DNA of 64,000 bases, from contig JBAJFG010000136.1 of the NCBI GenBank assembly GCA_037903475.1, positions 1,240,501-1,304,500 on the forward strand, written 5' to 3'. This document shows positions 25,223 through 35,836 of the stretch, in pieces. A program made the position numbers and the translations under genes. Every line of letters starts with the position of its first letter. Position 1 is the stretch's first letter. The stretch comes from Ancylostoma caninum. Taxonomy: Eukaryota > Nematoda > Chromadorea > Rhabditida > Ancylostomatidae. The notes under the pieces were generated by a model that saw nothing but the letters and a program-made list of their open reading frames with translations, did not search any database and was not told the DNA's origin.

Positions 25223-27244
25223 TTATGTGCAACCCAAGTCTTCTATATCAAGTAGAGATAGTAGGTCTTGTAACTTTAGCTTCTGTTTGAAACTTGAACT
25301 ATCCGGTGATGATAACAGGGAGTCTGGCAGTTTCTGAAGCCATTTGGAAGTTCTCACAAAGAAGGATTCGTCGAAAATTCTGTTGTTAGATCGAGAGGCT
25401 GTTAAAGGGGAATAATGAAAATCGAACGCTCCTGTGCGACCAGAGCATGGCTTCCATACCCAGAATTCACTTGGTATGAGTTTAGTTTCAAGCCGTAGTA
25501 TTCAAAATGCGAGCACAAGGTCAGCAAACACTCTGCGATGAAACAAGCTTTTCAAATTCAAGTGCTGTAACCTCGACATATAGCATGGAAGATCCCGGGG
25601 GTACTTAGAATTTGGAAATAGTCTGTAAAAAAAGAATTCGCGTGAATGTCATTTGAGCTTTTTCAACAATTCTAATGTCTTTGCGTAGGAATGGACTCCA
25701 CACCTGACTTGCGTATTCTAGGTGGGGTCAAATATATGTTTTATATAGTTTGATGTACACAGTTTTATCTGCATGTCTTATATTTCGGAAAAGAAGGTAA
25801 ATTTTCCGCAGAGCAGCTCGTTTCAAAGCATCAACATGGTCGCGAGGACTGATTTAGAGTTTAGGAGAACTCCAAGATCACGGAGTATAGCTGGTCGGGG
25901 TAGGGACGCGCCAGAATGAGAGTATAGAGCAGATGTAGAAATGTCTAATAAATTGTTTGAAATGGTGATGCATGAACTTTTTGCAAGATTCACGTTGATA
26001 TCGTTGGACGCAGCCCAAGAAAGAATATTTTCGAGGGAATTTTGTAGTGCATTCGTGACCTCAGATCTGTCTCCATCAGAGTATGAGCCATATACTTTGA
26101 TATTATCTGCGTAAAGTGGCTTTCATACATTTGCCGCGGCGGCAGTCGCCCATGGTTAAGCATAGGCTGGCGACGTCGCGGTGGCGGCGCCGCGGCGACG
26201 TCGCCGCGACAAGAGCTTGTTTACTTTTTTGCCGCGACGCCGCCCGGCGACGTCGCCCAGCGACAAGCGGCAAGGAATGGTCGAGGGGGTATTTTGTCGC
26301 TGGGCGACGTTTGTATGAAAGCGCGGCATACCGATCGGCGGCAACTTTTGCCGCGCACCCACTTTTGCCGCGGCGGCGGCGGCGCCGCCGCGGCAAATGT
26401 ATGAAAGCCCCTTAAGCAGCAACCTTGATCCTACTATCCACTGCTAGAAGGGAGGGGAGTTCTCTAGTGTAAAGCATGAAAAGGAGAGGGGATAGTACCC
26501 CTCCTTCAGGGACCCCGCTGGTTGCTGTTTGCGTTACTGAGGTGGCACTACCAAATCGAACCGAAAAAGTTCTATTGGTAAGATAAGAGGTAATCCATTT
26601 GAGCATGAACCCCTGGATACCTATATCATAGAGCTGACGGACAAGTTTAGTTACATTCAGTCTGTCAAAGGCTTTAGACAAGTCGAAATTAAGAATATCT
26701 GTAGATTTGCCTGGACAAGAGCGTTCTTCCAGAAATGGTCACAAGCAACTAGTTGCAGGGTTGTTGAGGACCCTTGCAAAAAGCCGTACTGCTCGGGTGG
26801 TAAGATGTGTTCCCTCAAACAGTAATCAAGGAGTTTCCGTCTCACAAACTTCTCAGCAATCTTGCAGACAACGGCATTAATGGAAATGGGCCTAAAATCA
26901 CTCACATGAGAAGCATCACACTTTTTCGGGATGGGAACAACTGTGCCGTGCTTCCAAACGTCTGGTAATATACCAGTTCTCAGTGACAGGTTAACTATGA
27001 TGGATACTGGGATTGCTAACTGGTCAGCGCAGCGTTTAAAAACAACTTGTGGTATACCATCGCTAGTACAAGAGGTAGTCGGTTTGAGTTTTCTAAGGAG
27101 AAGTAGCACTTCATAAGGCGAAATTACTGGAGTCGATGAGCAGCAATTCTGCGTAGTTGCGTCAAAGCTTGGGGGTACATGATCACTGGCAGTTCGGAAA
27201 ATACTGGCGAAGTAGTGAGCTATATTTTGTGCCGTCATCATCAT
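25223..27244 (-). pseudogene. CR1-type reverse transcriptase, interrupted
   Basis: 27244-26657 holds SPYEVLLLLRKLKPTTSCTS, DGIPQVVFKRC and VVPIPKKCDASHVSDFRPIS, the RT fingers blocks. After a frameshift, 26681-26416 holds SKAFDRLNVTKL, TSGVPEGGVLSPLLFMLYT and ends at SRIKVAA. A 298-bp MITE interrupts here. The frame resumes at 26111 with YADNIKVYGSYS, so the catalytic YADD box sits exactly across the insertion and its second Asp is Asn. The C-terminus (RKIYLLFRNIRH, HLEYASQVWSPFLRKDIR, WKPCSGRTGAFDFHYSP) needs further frameshifts. Non-functional. Confidence 0.88.
26115..26412. mobile_element. PIF/Harbinger-like MITE with TAA target duplication
   Basis: The terminal inverted repeats are AGTGGCTTTCATACATTTGC on the left and its counterpart AGGGGCTTTCATACATTTGC read from the right. 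Both continue into a GCCGCGGCGGC palindrome. TAA is duplicated at 26112-26114 and 26413-26415, a 3-bp T-W-A target as used by PIF/Harbinger. Removing the element and one TAA restores the RT frame as ...IKVAAYADN, which fixes the borders. The core is very GC-rich and palindromic, and ORFs across it are artefacts. Confidence 0.88.
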
Positions 27245-27408
27245 AGATAGTTTTTGATGCGTTCTGTTCGTTCAAAAGTGGGCGCATATATGCGAACAGT
27301 GATTGAGAGTTCATCCTCGACAATTTCTTGTCTTTGAATGCGCGGAATTTTTTGATGTGTTTCTCAAGCTCCTCCGAAATATTTCTCTACTTATCCGAAG
27401 TCAGCGGA

Positions 27409-28310
27409 TCATCCAATTGCGAAAAAAAGTCGACTACGCTGCTCCATCAAGTTAAGTATGTGGCGTGGGTAGACATTCCATGAAACCTTTCTTTGCTTTC
27501 GGGGTATGAAACGCGTAAAGAGGTTGTGTAGGATGGAGAGAAAGCGATGATATAGCTCATTCATGGAGGAAGAATTGTCGAGGACGTGCCACCAATCAAC
27601 AGTGCTCAATTCAAGTGAAATGGCGTCAAAATTACCATGGTTAAAATCTAGCTAAGACTCAACTTGAGGACAAGCTGTCGGGTAAAGAAGATCGAAGAAC
27701 AGGATAGCATGATCGGAACCACATAAAGGAGGCAACAATTTAATGTTGTGAATGATTGGTTCATTGGTGAGGATCAAGTCCAGGGTAGTACTGTCCCTCG
27801 TGGGATAGTGCACATGTTGCTTAAGAAGTAAATCCTCAAATAGTTCAATGTACCTGCAGGCTCTAGGACATTAGGATGAAATTGTCTTCGCTAAATTGAA
27901 ATCTTCTAGCAGGAGGATGTTTTTGGAGTTAGCACATAGATTGTCCAGGGTATCAATCAATTTTTGGCCATCCGTGGTGCTGCAAGAGGGAGGTCGGTAC
28001 ACTAAGTTAGCTAAAACTTCGGTGAAAGAACTGGGACCGTGAAATGATAAGCAAAGTAAATCAGATGCTCCTGAAGCTCTGCTCACTACCTCTTCACAAA
28101 AAAGCCCATTTTTGGTAAGTATACACACACCTCCTCCACGTTTTATAGGGCGATCTTTACGAAATAGAGTATAGGGGAAGGCTGAGCAAATTTCGGGAGT
28201 ATCAATACGGGAAGATAACCAAGATTCGGTGATGAAAACAAGGTCAGGTTTGTTATGGCAAAGGGAAATCCGGAAAGTTTCGATTTTGTTTACCAAACTT
28301 CGGGCACTAA
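27409..28310 (-). pseudogene. CR1-type apurinic endonuclease domain
   Basis: The minus frame from about 28310 reads ARSLVNKIETFRISL and KPDLVFITESWLSSR (the TESWL catalytic block). It continues with KRGGGVCILTKNGL and LANLVYRPPS, then LLEDFNLAKTISS followed by a stop where GDFN would be expected. The remainder (WNVYPRHILNLMEQRSR at 27409-27609) continues in another frame toward the RT. Confidence 0.82.
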
Positions 28311-28349
28311 AAAGAAAACATTTAATTGAAGACGTACCATGCGATTGTT

Positions 28350-28944
28350 CTAGTTTTCCTGTGACCAGGCCTGTGTTTGTCTCATGCTAGGAATTTCGGA
28401 AACTTTCACAATTTCACCTCTGTAGACCACAAACCCCTTGTGCCCGAGCAACTGGTTCCTGTCTCGCACTTCCTTTCGTAGGTCATACTCTCTCCTGCGT
28501 TCCGCTTCTTTGAGGCTAGCTCGAATAAAAATATGTTTGTAATTGCTCATTTGCCTAAGCGACCTAGCCCTCCCGAGAATTGCGAAAAACTGGGATCGAG
28601 AGTGAATACTACTATAACTTTGGTGAGGCGAGGCCGAGCCTCCGACGACGACACTGATGGAAATAGTCTTCGCAACTCTTGTGAGAGGCAGAAATAGCAG
28701 ACTGTAGGGCACGAAAAGAGTCGATAACGTTGCGTGGAACGTTCGGCGCATTCTCCAAAAAGGAAAAAATTGTATTTATGTGCGTAGCAACGTCATCCAA
28801 GGGTGAAACCTGCAAGGACTTACCTGGAGTAGAATTAGGCTCATCTAGCACAGGAATAGGCGAGGGAGTGCGGTTAGTCTTGGATTTATTTTGCCTTGAA
28901 CGGGTGTTGGCTGGCATGAGCACAGGAATGCGACCGCTCACCAC
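28350..28944 (-). pseudogene. CR1-type ORF1 (gag-like)
   Basis: 28944-28612 starts MVSGRIPVLMPANTRSRQNK, followed by a low-complexity, helical region. After a frameshift, 28570-28350 reads NYKHIFIRASLKEAERRREY and GHKGFVVYRGEIVKV. This is the ORF1 C-terminal block found upstream of endonuclease in nematode CR1-like elements (family knowledge). It lies immediately 5' of the endonuclease. Confidence 0.7.
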
Positions 28945-29479
28945 GCGTGCACAGGAAGGTATTAATATATTAATTTTTTCTTGGAGCGGTGATCAGATGA
29001 TGTGCTTCCATACGTGTTCTGTCCAATTTTTTTCTTTATCACGGGACATTATCTATGTACATATTCGCAACCTTGCACACTCATTCCCATTACCTACAAC
29101 CGAATGTGCGCTCTGTCGGTGCGATGGTAGCTACTGCGGTGTGGTCTGACGATCATGGACATTTAAAATTCGAATCCTAAAGCAATATCGGAGTCTGGGA
29201 GGGCTTCTGAACCTTCAAACATCATTACATGATATTCAGAGAAGAAATTGAATATTGATGCATTCACCAACTGGAGGTAGGACGTGCATTTGTGTACAAT
29301 CAGGCATGCTTGAAATCGAAAACGAAAGAATTCCATTGCATACTGCATACAGTACCCACCATGCATGAGCGGAATTCCGGGTGTCGGAAGTCGGAAGTTC
29401 CTCAATTCTGGCATCATGATAACTTTTAACGTCTAGATTTGTGGAGAATTGCTGGTGGCTCACTTGTACGAGATCACAG

Positions 29480-29595
29480 ATGTTGTTTTTGATTCTCCAA
29501 ATCTGCTAGTATTTCGAGCTTTTCATGGCTTCCAACTTCCAGTCCTTTCCAATAATTCCGCTCATCCAGAGTACCCACTACTGCTTGAGTGGAAT
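29480..29595 (+). CDS. FN3-like gene exon (strand A/B), copy 2
   Basis: This exon has acceptor GAGATCACAG before 29480 and donor GTACGT at 29596, entering in phase 1 and leaving in phase 0. It encodes VVFDSPNLLVFRAFHGFQL and HPEYPLLLEWN. P-x-L-L-L-x-W is typical of the B strand of an FN3 domain, and the F/G-strand exon follows 761 bases later, so one domain is split over at least three exons. The exon that should carry strands C-E between them (phase 0 to phase 1) was not found. The intervening intron is full of minisatellite. The acceptor lacks a good pyrimidine tract. Confidence 0.5.
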
Positions 29596-29679
29596 GTACG
29601 TGGTGGTCATTGAAAGCTTACTCCTTTGTCACTGTACATACATCTTCCACTTCTCCTGTTTTTGAACTCAGAACTTCGA

Positions 29680-30300
29680 AAACAAGTTGTCGGCCCAGCT
29701 TTCTCCAAAAACAACTTGCAAACAAGCTTTTAACTAGCAAATCGTTGTCGACAAGTTTGACATCATCATACCACCTAGGACCAAGTTGTCGACAAGCTTT
29801 TCCCCCGACAACTTGTCGACAAGGAAGAGAAAGAACAAGTTGTCGACCAGCTTTTCCAAAAAACAACTTGCAAACAAGCTTTTGTCGGAAAAAGTTGTTG
29901 ACAACCTTTTAGCTGAACAACCTGTCGACGAGAGAGAGTCATGTTCCCATACCCGCGTGACATACGATGCAACCATTGAGGACACAAGGGCAATGATTCC
30001 TATAGCACAGTTGTAAGAAAGCGTTTACTTCCTAATGAAGGACAGCTGTGCAAGCCTACACGTGCACAGCTCCTACCTTGAGCAATTTTGTAGTGTAGAG
30101 CTGACAGATTGTCAGTGAAGGACGAGTCAAGAACAGGTTCACACGGTCAACCACCTGTCGGCAAGAAACAGCAAAAACAAGTTGTCGACAAGCTTTTGGG
30201 CGGACAAGTTGTCGACAAGGAAGTGCAAAACCAAGTTGTCGACAAGTGTTTGGAAAAGCAAGTTTCAGATGCGATCAGATATTTGCTCGCCAAATGCTTG
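29680..30300. repeat. SalI-palindrome minisatellites (GTTGTCGACAAG)
   Basis: GTTGTCGACAAG or a one-base variant recurs about ten times, with HindIII-like AAGCTTTT next to it. From 30179 the units are exactly 27 bp (three full copies beginning CAAGTTGTCGACAAG). The 29.68-29.94 part is longer-period and includes inverted copies. All of it sits in the intron between the 29480 and 30357 exons. Because 27 is a multiple of 3 an ORF reads through (QVVDK repeats), but this is not taken as coding. A relative in the opposite orientation lies at 44585-44735. Confidence 0.75.
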
Positions 30301-30356
30301 TCGACCAGTTGTTTTTGGGGTTCTGAGAAGTAGTTCTCTGAAGATTGTGGTTACAG

Positions 30357-30478
30357 GTACGCATTACGCGACCGTTATGTGCTTTTCGCCCACAGGCAGA
30401 GGTCCTCAAAGCCCGTGGATTATGTTCGTTCATAGAAATATTTCGGAATTTGGAGTGCCTAAAATAGTGAAAAGATTG
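30357..30478 (+). CDS. FN3-like exon, copy 2 (122-base exon)
   Basis: This exon has acceptor GTGGTTACAG before 30357 and donor GTGAGT at 30479, entering in phase 1 and leaving in phase 0. It encodes YATVMCFSPTGRGPQSPW then a SEFGVPKIVKRL tail. It has the same length and phases as 2030-2151 and 62044-62165, and carries the same FN3 F/G-strand pattern (Y-x-V-x-V, S-x-x-GxGP-x-S). The high similarity to copy 1 at protein level, with diverged third positions, suggests a duplicated gene under protein selection (inference). Confidence 0.72.
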
Positions 30479-31004
30479 GTGAGTTACCAGTTTTTCCATC
30501 TTTAAGTCATGTCAGCTTGTTCAATTAGAAGAACGATTGCTGTCGGAGAATTGCTATCACAGGAGAATTCCGAATACTATTAAAATGATAGTTTTTAATC
30601 TACGACCAAGTAAAACTTCCGCACAGAAATGTGTCTGTGTGTGCCGGTGAATTTTATCAGATATCTTGTTGAGGAACTATAGATGTCCGCTTGACCATCA
30701 AATGAAAATCGAAAATCATTATAACGACAACATTACGAGAGCTCCATCCAAGTGGTATTTTCTCCAATTGATGGTTAACTCTTCTACTTTCTTCACACAA
30801 TAAAGGAGTGCCGTTCGTGAAAAAAAAATTGCATCGCTTTGAGAAGCAGCAGCAACCCACCTAATTTTGGCTGTCGAACGCTGCATTGGCAGGAACAAAT
30901 GTTAGTCTGATAGTGCCAATAGTGCCAATACTAGACTAGGAGGCGGGTGAAGGAGGGCTTCCCTTTCTTTGAATATTCTTTGGTCTTCTACTGGGTCATT
31001 TTTG

Positions 31005-31005
<1 letters not shown>

Positions 31006-31098
<93 letters not shown>
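31006..31098. repeat. (CA)n microsatellite, 93 bp
   Basis: An uninterrupted dinucleotide run. It is part of the Helitron-like element that follows, because GT/CA tracts lie at the same relative place in the copies at 40.66 and 45.6 kb. Confidence 0.95.
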
Positions 31099-31101
<3 letters not shown>

Positions 31102-31900
31102 AGCCAGCCAACGGAAAATACCTACACCATCGTGTTCAGCGCGTCGAGCTATGTGCGAAGATGTGGTGAATTTTGATTTTTACCTCGATTTACAGGTGGT
31201 TCGGGCCACGTTTGTCATGTTCAGACATGTTAAGTTCTAATAAAAACTGAAATTGCTTGCACCACTGTCGGAATGAATAAGATAGGCCTATGATTACAGG
31301 ACCATCCAAATAGAAGGAGAAGGGCAGGATACCATTATAAGAGGAGAAACCTGGCGGACGAGGGATGTCACGGATGAGGGTTGCGCCCGCACTGATGGTG
31401 GAGAAGGTGACACGAAACGGGCTTACAACTATGTCAGATGTGCGTCGCTGTTCGGTAGGGGGAAAGTTGCCACTGAATGAAGAACAGCAGTGAGAGTGGT
31501 GTGCCGGCATCCATAGGGGGACGGTTCCAAAGTGGGGAAACGCCTCGAGTCGGGTCCTACGGAATGATAAGGAGCGCCGGCGTCCAAGAGTGGGGGAACG
31601 ACTTGAGTCGGGCCCAATGGTGTGATAAGGGTGCGTCGGCGTCGGAGAGTGTACAAACGCCTAGAATCGGGTCCAACGGTAAGATAAGGGTTCGCCTGCG
31701 TCTGAAAGTGGGGAAACGGCTGGAATCGGGTCCAACGGTATAGTAAGGGTGCGCTGGCGTCGAAAAGTGTGGAAAATGTCACGCACGGGTCCTTACCTGA
31801 GTAGTATGCCAGCGCCCAGTAGAGGGAAACACACACACGTATTCGAGGCTAGCAAAGCGAACCCAAAAGAAGCGTGAGGGTCTGGCATTAGCCGGTCGAT
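31006..31900 (+). mobile_element. non-autonomous Helitron-like element, copy A
   Basis: The layout is a (CA)n tract, a conserved block (GAGCCAGCCAACGG, ACACCATCGTGTT, GTTCAGACATGTTAA, GATAGGCCTATGATTACA, AAGAACAGCAGTGAGAG), about four degenerate 59-bp minisatellite units (31500-31765), then a tail (GATGTCACGCACGGGTCC, GCAAAGCGAACCCAAAAGAAG). It shares these blocks in order with copies at 40.7, 45.6 and 58.7 kb. Its terminal hairpin has decayed (GTCTGGCATTAGCCGGTC). There is no coding capacity. Confidence 0.7.
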
Positions 31901-32796
31901 CTTCTATTATTCGCCATTATAACTTTTTCGAAGATGCTGCGATCCTTCACACGGCAAGGAAGGATTTGAGAGATGGCTGCTCGCGCACCTGCTATGGCCG
32001 CCTTCAGCAGGTGCAGTAGCAACTAAAAATATGTTTCAAAAGTAAGAAATCGGAGAATATCAGATAAATTACATATCCTCCGGAGCTCCATGAAGTGCTC
32101 TCAGACACGGATACACATGCCGTGCCAAAAATGGTGACACTGGAGGAAATAAGGGAACAAAAGAAAACGAATGCAGCGGACATTTATATTTCTTATATTT
32201 CCTCAATAAATAAAAGCTAAATGACTCATAATAAAGAGCATAGTCTGTGTGTCATTATGTGGGTGTGGGTGCGTCTGAATGTGTACTGCTGCCTGTGTCA
32301 CGGAATTTTAGGCGTGATCAGTGATAATGATTATGCGATTATATAAAAGGCTAAGAACGGATACGGTACTACAGAGTGAAATAGGAGAGAGACCAAGCGG
32401 AAGGAAGGGTGTTGAGCAGCGGGTTCACTGATTGGAGAACGGTTGCGGCGGCGCCCAACAGTAGGGTGAGGCATGGAGCAGTGAAAGTGACACAATGTTA
32501 AGGATACACCATTGTGACAAAGGTTCGCCGAATCTTCAATTTGGTAAGACGCCTAGAAACAAGGTTGTAATAAAAGTCCGTCAGGACTCATACTGAGACG
32601 CCAGAAAATAGGTTGTCTGTGGTGACTGCGCAGGAGCCTGAAAACGATAAGGCATCATGAGACAGACCGCTGCAGGGTGCAGTAGCATTTGGTTCAAATG
32701 ACACGATGCGACTTTTGAAGAGTAACAGTTTGAATGGATTTCGAATTGAATTGAACTCGAATTGATTGGATTTCGAGTCACTGCTGATATGGAATA

Positions 32797-33034
32797 CTAA
32801 CAAGGGCAGTGCAAAAGCCTAATCTCGGGGATCGAAACGAAACATCCATTTTCGAAAGCATTATTTAAGACGATTGTAATGTACAGAGAGCGTCAATCAC
32901 GACTGCATCTCTCCGCGCCCTGGAGCACCGCACCATAGCGTCCAGCGGCGCAGCGTGGGTGGTGCGGCGTTTCAGGACGAGGAGAGGTACAGTCGTGATT
33001 GACGTTCAGTGTGTTCATGTCACTTTTGCCCAAT
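32797..33034 (+). mobile_element. TIR-element arm related to 51130-51492, with nested insert
   Basis: AACAAGGGCAGTGC, CTCGGGGATCGAAACGAAAC and GATTGTAATGT follow the reverse complement of the right arm of the 51.1-kb element. The match resumes at 33010-33034 (TGTTCATGTCACTTTTGCCC). The gap between the two parts is the small inverted-repeat element at 32891-33004. The other end of the host element was not found. Confidence 0.6.
32891..33004. mobile_element. 114-bp MITE, nested
   Basis: The ends are inverted repeats CGTCAATCACGACTG with CAGTCGTGATTGACG, continuing loosely (ATCTCTCC / GGAGAGGT). The flanks TACAGAGAG and TTCAGTGTG look like an imperfect 8-9 bp target duplication, as in hAT or Mutator elements. 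It interrupts the arm of another element. Confidence 0.65.
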
Positions 33035-33047
33035 AATCCTCATGCGT

Positions 33048-33075
33048 TAGGGAGAAAGCACCGAAGTGCTCCCTA
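33048..33075. repeat. short hairpin
   Basis: TAGGGAG and AGCAC pair with GTGCT and CTCCCTA around CGAA, giving a stem of about 12 bp with a two-base bulge. No poly-T or known RNA context surrounds it. Confidence 0.5.
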
Positions 33076-33689
33076 TTGAACTGCCATAGGGAGTCCATGT
33101 AGGGCTGAGATCAGAGTTCGCCATAAACCTGGTTCAAGCACTATAATCTTTAGATTTTACCAGCTAAAATTTAATGGAGATTCCGGGGGCTTTTATTGAC
33201 TAGCGCCCCTTCGGGACGCTAGAAAGTGGGGTGGGGCTGCCACTCGGGGTATGTGCAGAAGTTACACACGTGCGAAATACTTAGAAAATCAACAAATGAG
33301 CAAATTAATCATTAACTGAGCTCAAATACGAAATTCTCCTTATAAGTTGCATATATTCTACGGGCCTGGTCATCTCGTCTTCGAGTCTTCTCGCGATCCT
33401 AGCCTTGCTTGCAAATTCTTAATCACGCACCTACATGTGGAGCTAATTTCCCATGCAAATATACTACCTACTTTGTTGTCACTCTTCTTACATGCCTATG
33501 GACCCGTTATGAGCCGCCACCTTCAACTCTACGCAGGAGTATCTTTCACATGGCTTTAGTACTTGTGAACAATATAGTGTAACCAGTGCCGTGCGAGTAA
33601 TCAACTGAAATGATTCAAGCTTCCCGTTGTTGAGATAGTCCAACTGATGAGCTTCTGCTTCAATATACAGGGAGGAAGAAGAGGTGGTC

Positions 33690-34245
33690 GACTGCATCCT
33701 GATGTTTTCTCCAATATTGGGCCACGGCGGACCCATTCTCCATCCGTGGATCCGTATGCTGGCGTTTTCCCCACTAATGGGAATCATGCGGACTCACTCT
33801 CTATCCGTGAACTCGTATCTATGCGCTTTCCTCACTTTTGGGTCAGGGAAGACCCATTCTCCATTCATGAATCTGCATCCGCCCACTATTGGGCCAGGGC
33901 AGACCCAATCCATCGGTGGGACCCATGTCTCAGCGCTTTCTCCAATATTGGACCCCCTGCGGACTCATTCCACATTGATGGACCCGTATCCTGACGTTTT
34001 CCCCACTCTTCGGCCACGGCTGACCTTTCTCCATCGATGGATCCATACTCTGTCGTTTTCCCACTGTTGTGCCACGGCGGACCCAATCCCCATCCATGGA
34101 CTCGTTTCCTGGAATTTCTTCACTGATGGGCTCCTGCGGACCCAGTGTCCATCGATGGATCCGTATCCTGCCGTTTTCTCCACTACTGGGCCACCGTTTC
34201 CATCGGTGGACACCCATCCTGATTTTGTTCTGAACTACGGGGCCC
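33690..34245 (-). repeat. 59-bp minisatellite, inverse relative of the Helitron core
   Basis: About nine units of 59 bp, e.g. GGACCCGTATCCTGACG followed by TTTTCCCCACT. The unit has the same period and block order as the reverse complement of the 41.1-kb minisatellite (GGACCCGACTCCAGGCG, TTTCCCCACT, then a C/G-rich CACCGGCG block). I read it as a diverged copy of the same core in the opposite orientation. Its long ORFs are artefacts of a repeat with few stops. Confidence 0.75.
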
Positions 34246-34249
34246 CGGC

Positions 34250-35836
34250 ACTTCAGTCCGCCATCAATGCACCCGCACCCTTTGTAAATCTTGAAAACAA
34301 AATGGAAGAAAGTTAGGAAATACTTAGAAAGTTTGATCAATTGCACAACTGGTTCCAAAAAATGTCGCAACAGCTTATAATGACGTGTTCTTCGTTCGTT
34401 CATCCTGTGTATTTGAGTGTACTGCTCTTCTTAAAAACAGACGAATCCTCAAGCTGCATAATCCCCACCGGACCTCAATAGTGAGAGGTGCGCAAGGAGC
34501 ACATCCTACATAAGGAAACCGAGTGAATCCTATCGCTACGGCTCCATTCATCCTTTCGAAGTGATTCATGTCCAGCATTCCAAGATTGAGCGCAGTTATG
34601 AACAAAGCTCCATCAGAGGGGCTACTCTGCTCCGTACATTGCTGCTATGCATCGTCAAATCATTGTAAACACTGTCTTGCCCGGAGAACTGGAGCCCGCT
34701 AGCTGCTGGTCCCACCGTGAAATCCCGAATGCGCCCGACTTCCACCACGTCTATGCGCCTATGACGAAACATCGGCCGAATGCCCCGTCAGCTGCGCATC
34801 CTCGCGAGCCACAGTCTATATATGAGCCCCACGGCTGAAGCATGCAATCACGTGCTATTCCCCCTACGCCTGCGCTCTAGAAAATTTTGTTGCACTACCA
34901 TGATTTATATAAGAGGATTTGGGCAATATTTTCGTGCAATGTTCTCTAGCTTGGTTTTCTGCTGTTTGATAGCGTTTCATGAAGCATTTTGAAGCGCGTT
35001 CTTCACGCTTTACGAATTTTATAATCAGTTTCCTAAATACCCACTTTACCTTTTTTCTATCGCATGGAAGGTGACATTCCGGTAATGCAGAAACACTTTT
35101 CGAAAGCTTATAGTTCATTAATGTGCAATGGTGAGATCGAGTTGCATGGGTCATACATGAGAGGATAGGGATCAAAAGATCGACGGAACCGCCCTTTCAC
35201 CTACTGGATCTTCGCACAACCACTAATTTTTTCCTGAACTGCTGCCTTTCTGAACTTTATCTGGGAAATAATCATTGGAAGATGTGCATCACTCGAAAAA
35301 GATGTTACTTGGTTACAAAAACACCACAGAATTCTCTAATAGTGGAAGAATTATTGAAAATTGAAATTTTGACAAGAACTAGGCCCAACAATATCGATTA
35401 AATACCGTGAAATGCTAACAAGAAAGCATCGCGGGTTATTAAAACAACAAAAATTAAAGAGAAAAGTGCTTTGGATCATACGAGAACAACAGGAGAACAT
35501 CTGATTCTACTACGCTTGGCAGAGCAAATGACATACGTGATAACTCGTTTAATGTGATCGCCATCACGCAAGAATAAATACAAGTTAAAGAGTTGTACGT
35601 AGAGCGTTCCCGCTGCTTGTGTTTATGAGAATTATCTGGATTGTGCTAAAGTTCTCCGAAAAGCGAAAGTCTGGAGGGCGACAGTTTCCTTGAATGTTTG
35701 CTCTAAATGGCGTGTAGGAAATGAATGTTCTGCCACAAATAGGAAACTTTCTGGAAATGTAACGCTAAAACAAACCAGTTCTGTCCAACTTCGACTTTCT
35801 TGAAATCTTGGGATGATGGTAGTTGTTTGAAGTTCC
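34250..35836. other. stretch without recognised gene
   Basis: There is nothing convincing beyond short open frames at 34375-34605 (minus) and 34647-34992 (plus), which lack splice sites and known families. The minus frame 34864-35175 is open for 103 codons but also unrecognised. Confidence 0.3.

Larger units (their letters stand above)
25223..28950 (-). mobile_element. CR1-type non-LTR retroposon, decayed
   Basis: A minus-strand element with ORF1, an apurinic endonuclease, RT and C-terminal regions in the order expected for CR1/jockey-group retroposons. It carries several frameshifts and a nested MITE (26115-26412). The last coding block ends at a TAA at 25223-25225 after LLSLLDIEDLGCT. The parts are described separately. 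Confidence 0.88.

Noticed and set aside
26103..26422. Arg/Ala-rich ORFs on both strands
   Set aside because: They lie wholly inside the GC-rich palindromic MITE.
30902..31240. ORFs of alternating Thr-His or Cys-Val across the CA/GT tracts (also 45446-45964)
   Set aside because: They are translations of the dinucleotide microsatellite, not proteins.
33180..33225. Hairpin GCGTCCC-GAAG-GGGCGC with CTAGT on the minus strand as a Helitron 3' end
   Set aside because: No shared internal sequence or second copy in the window; the hairpin directly abuts CTAG, so the evidence is too thin.
33647..34403. Long ORFs on both strands (up to 210 codons)
   Set aside because: Produced by a stop-poor 59-bp minisatellite; the reading changes frame unit to unit and no splice or start context exists.
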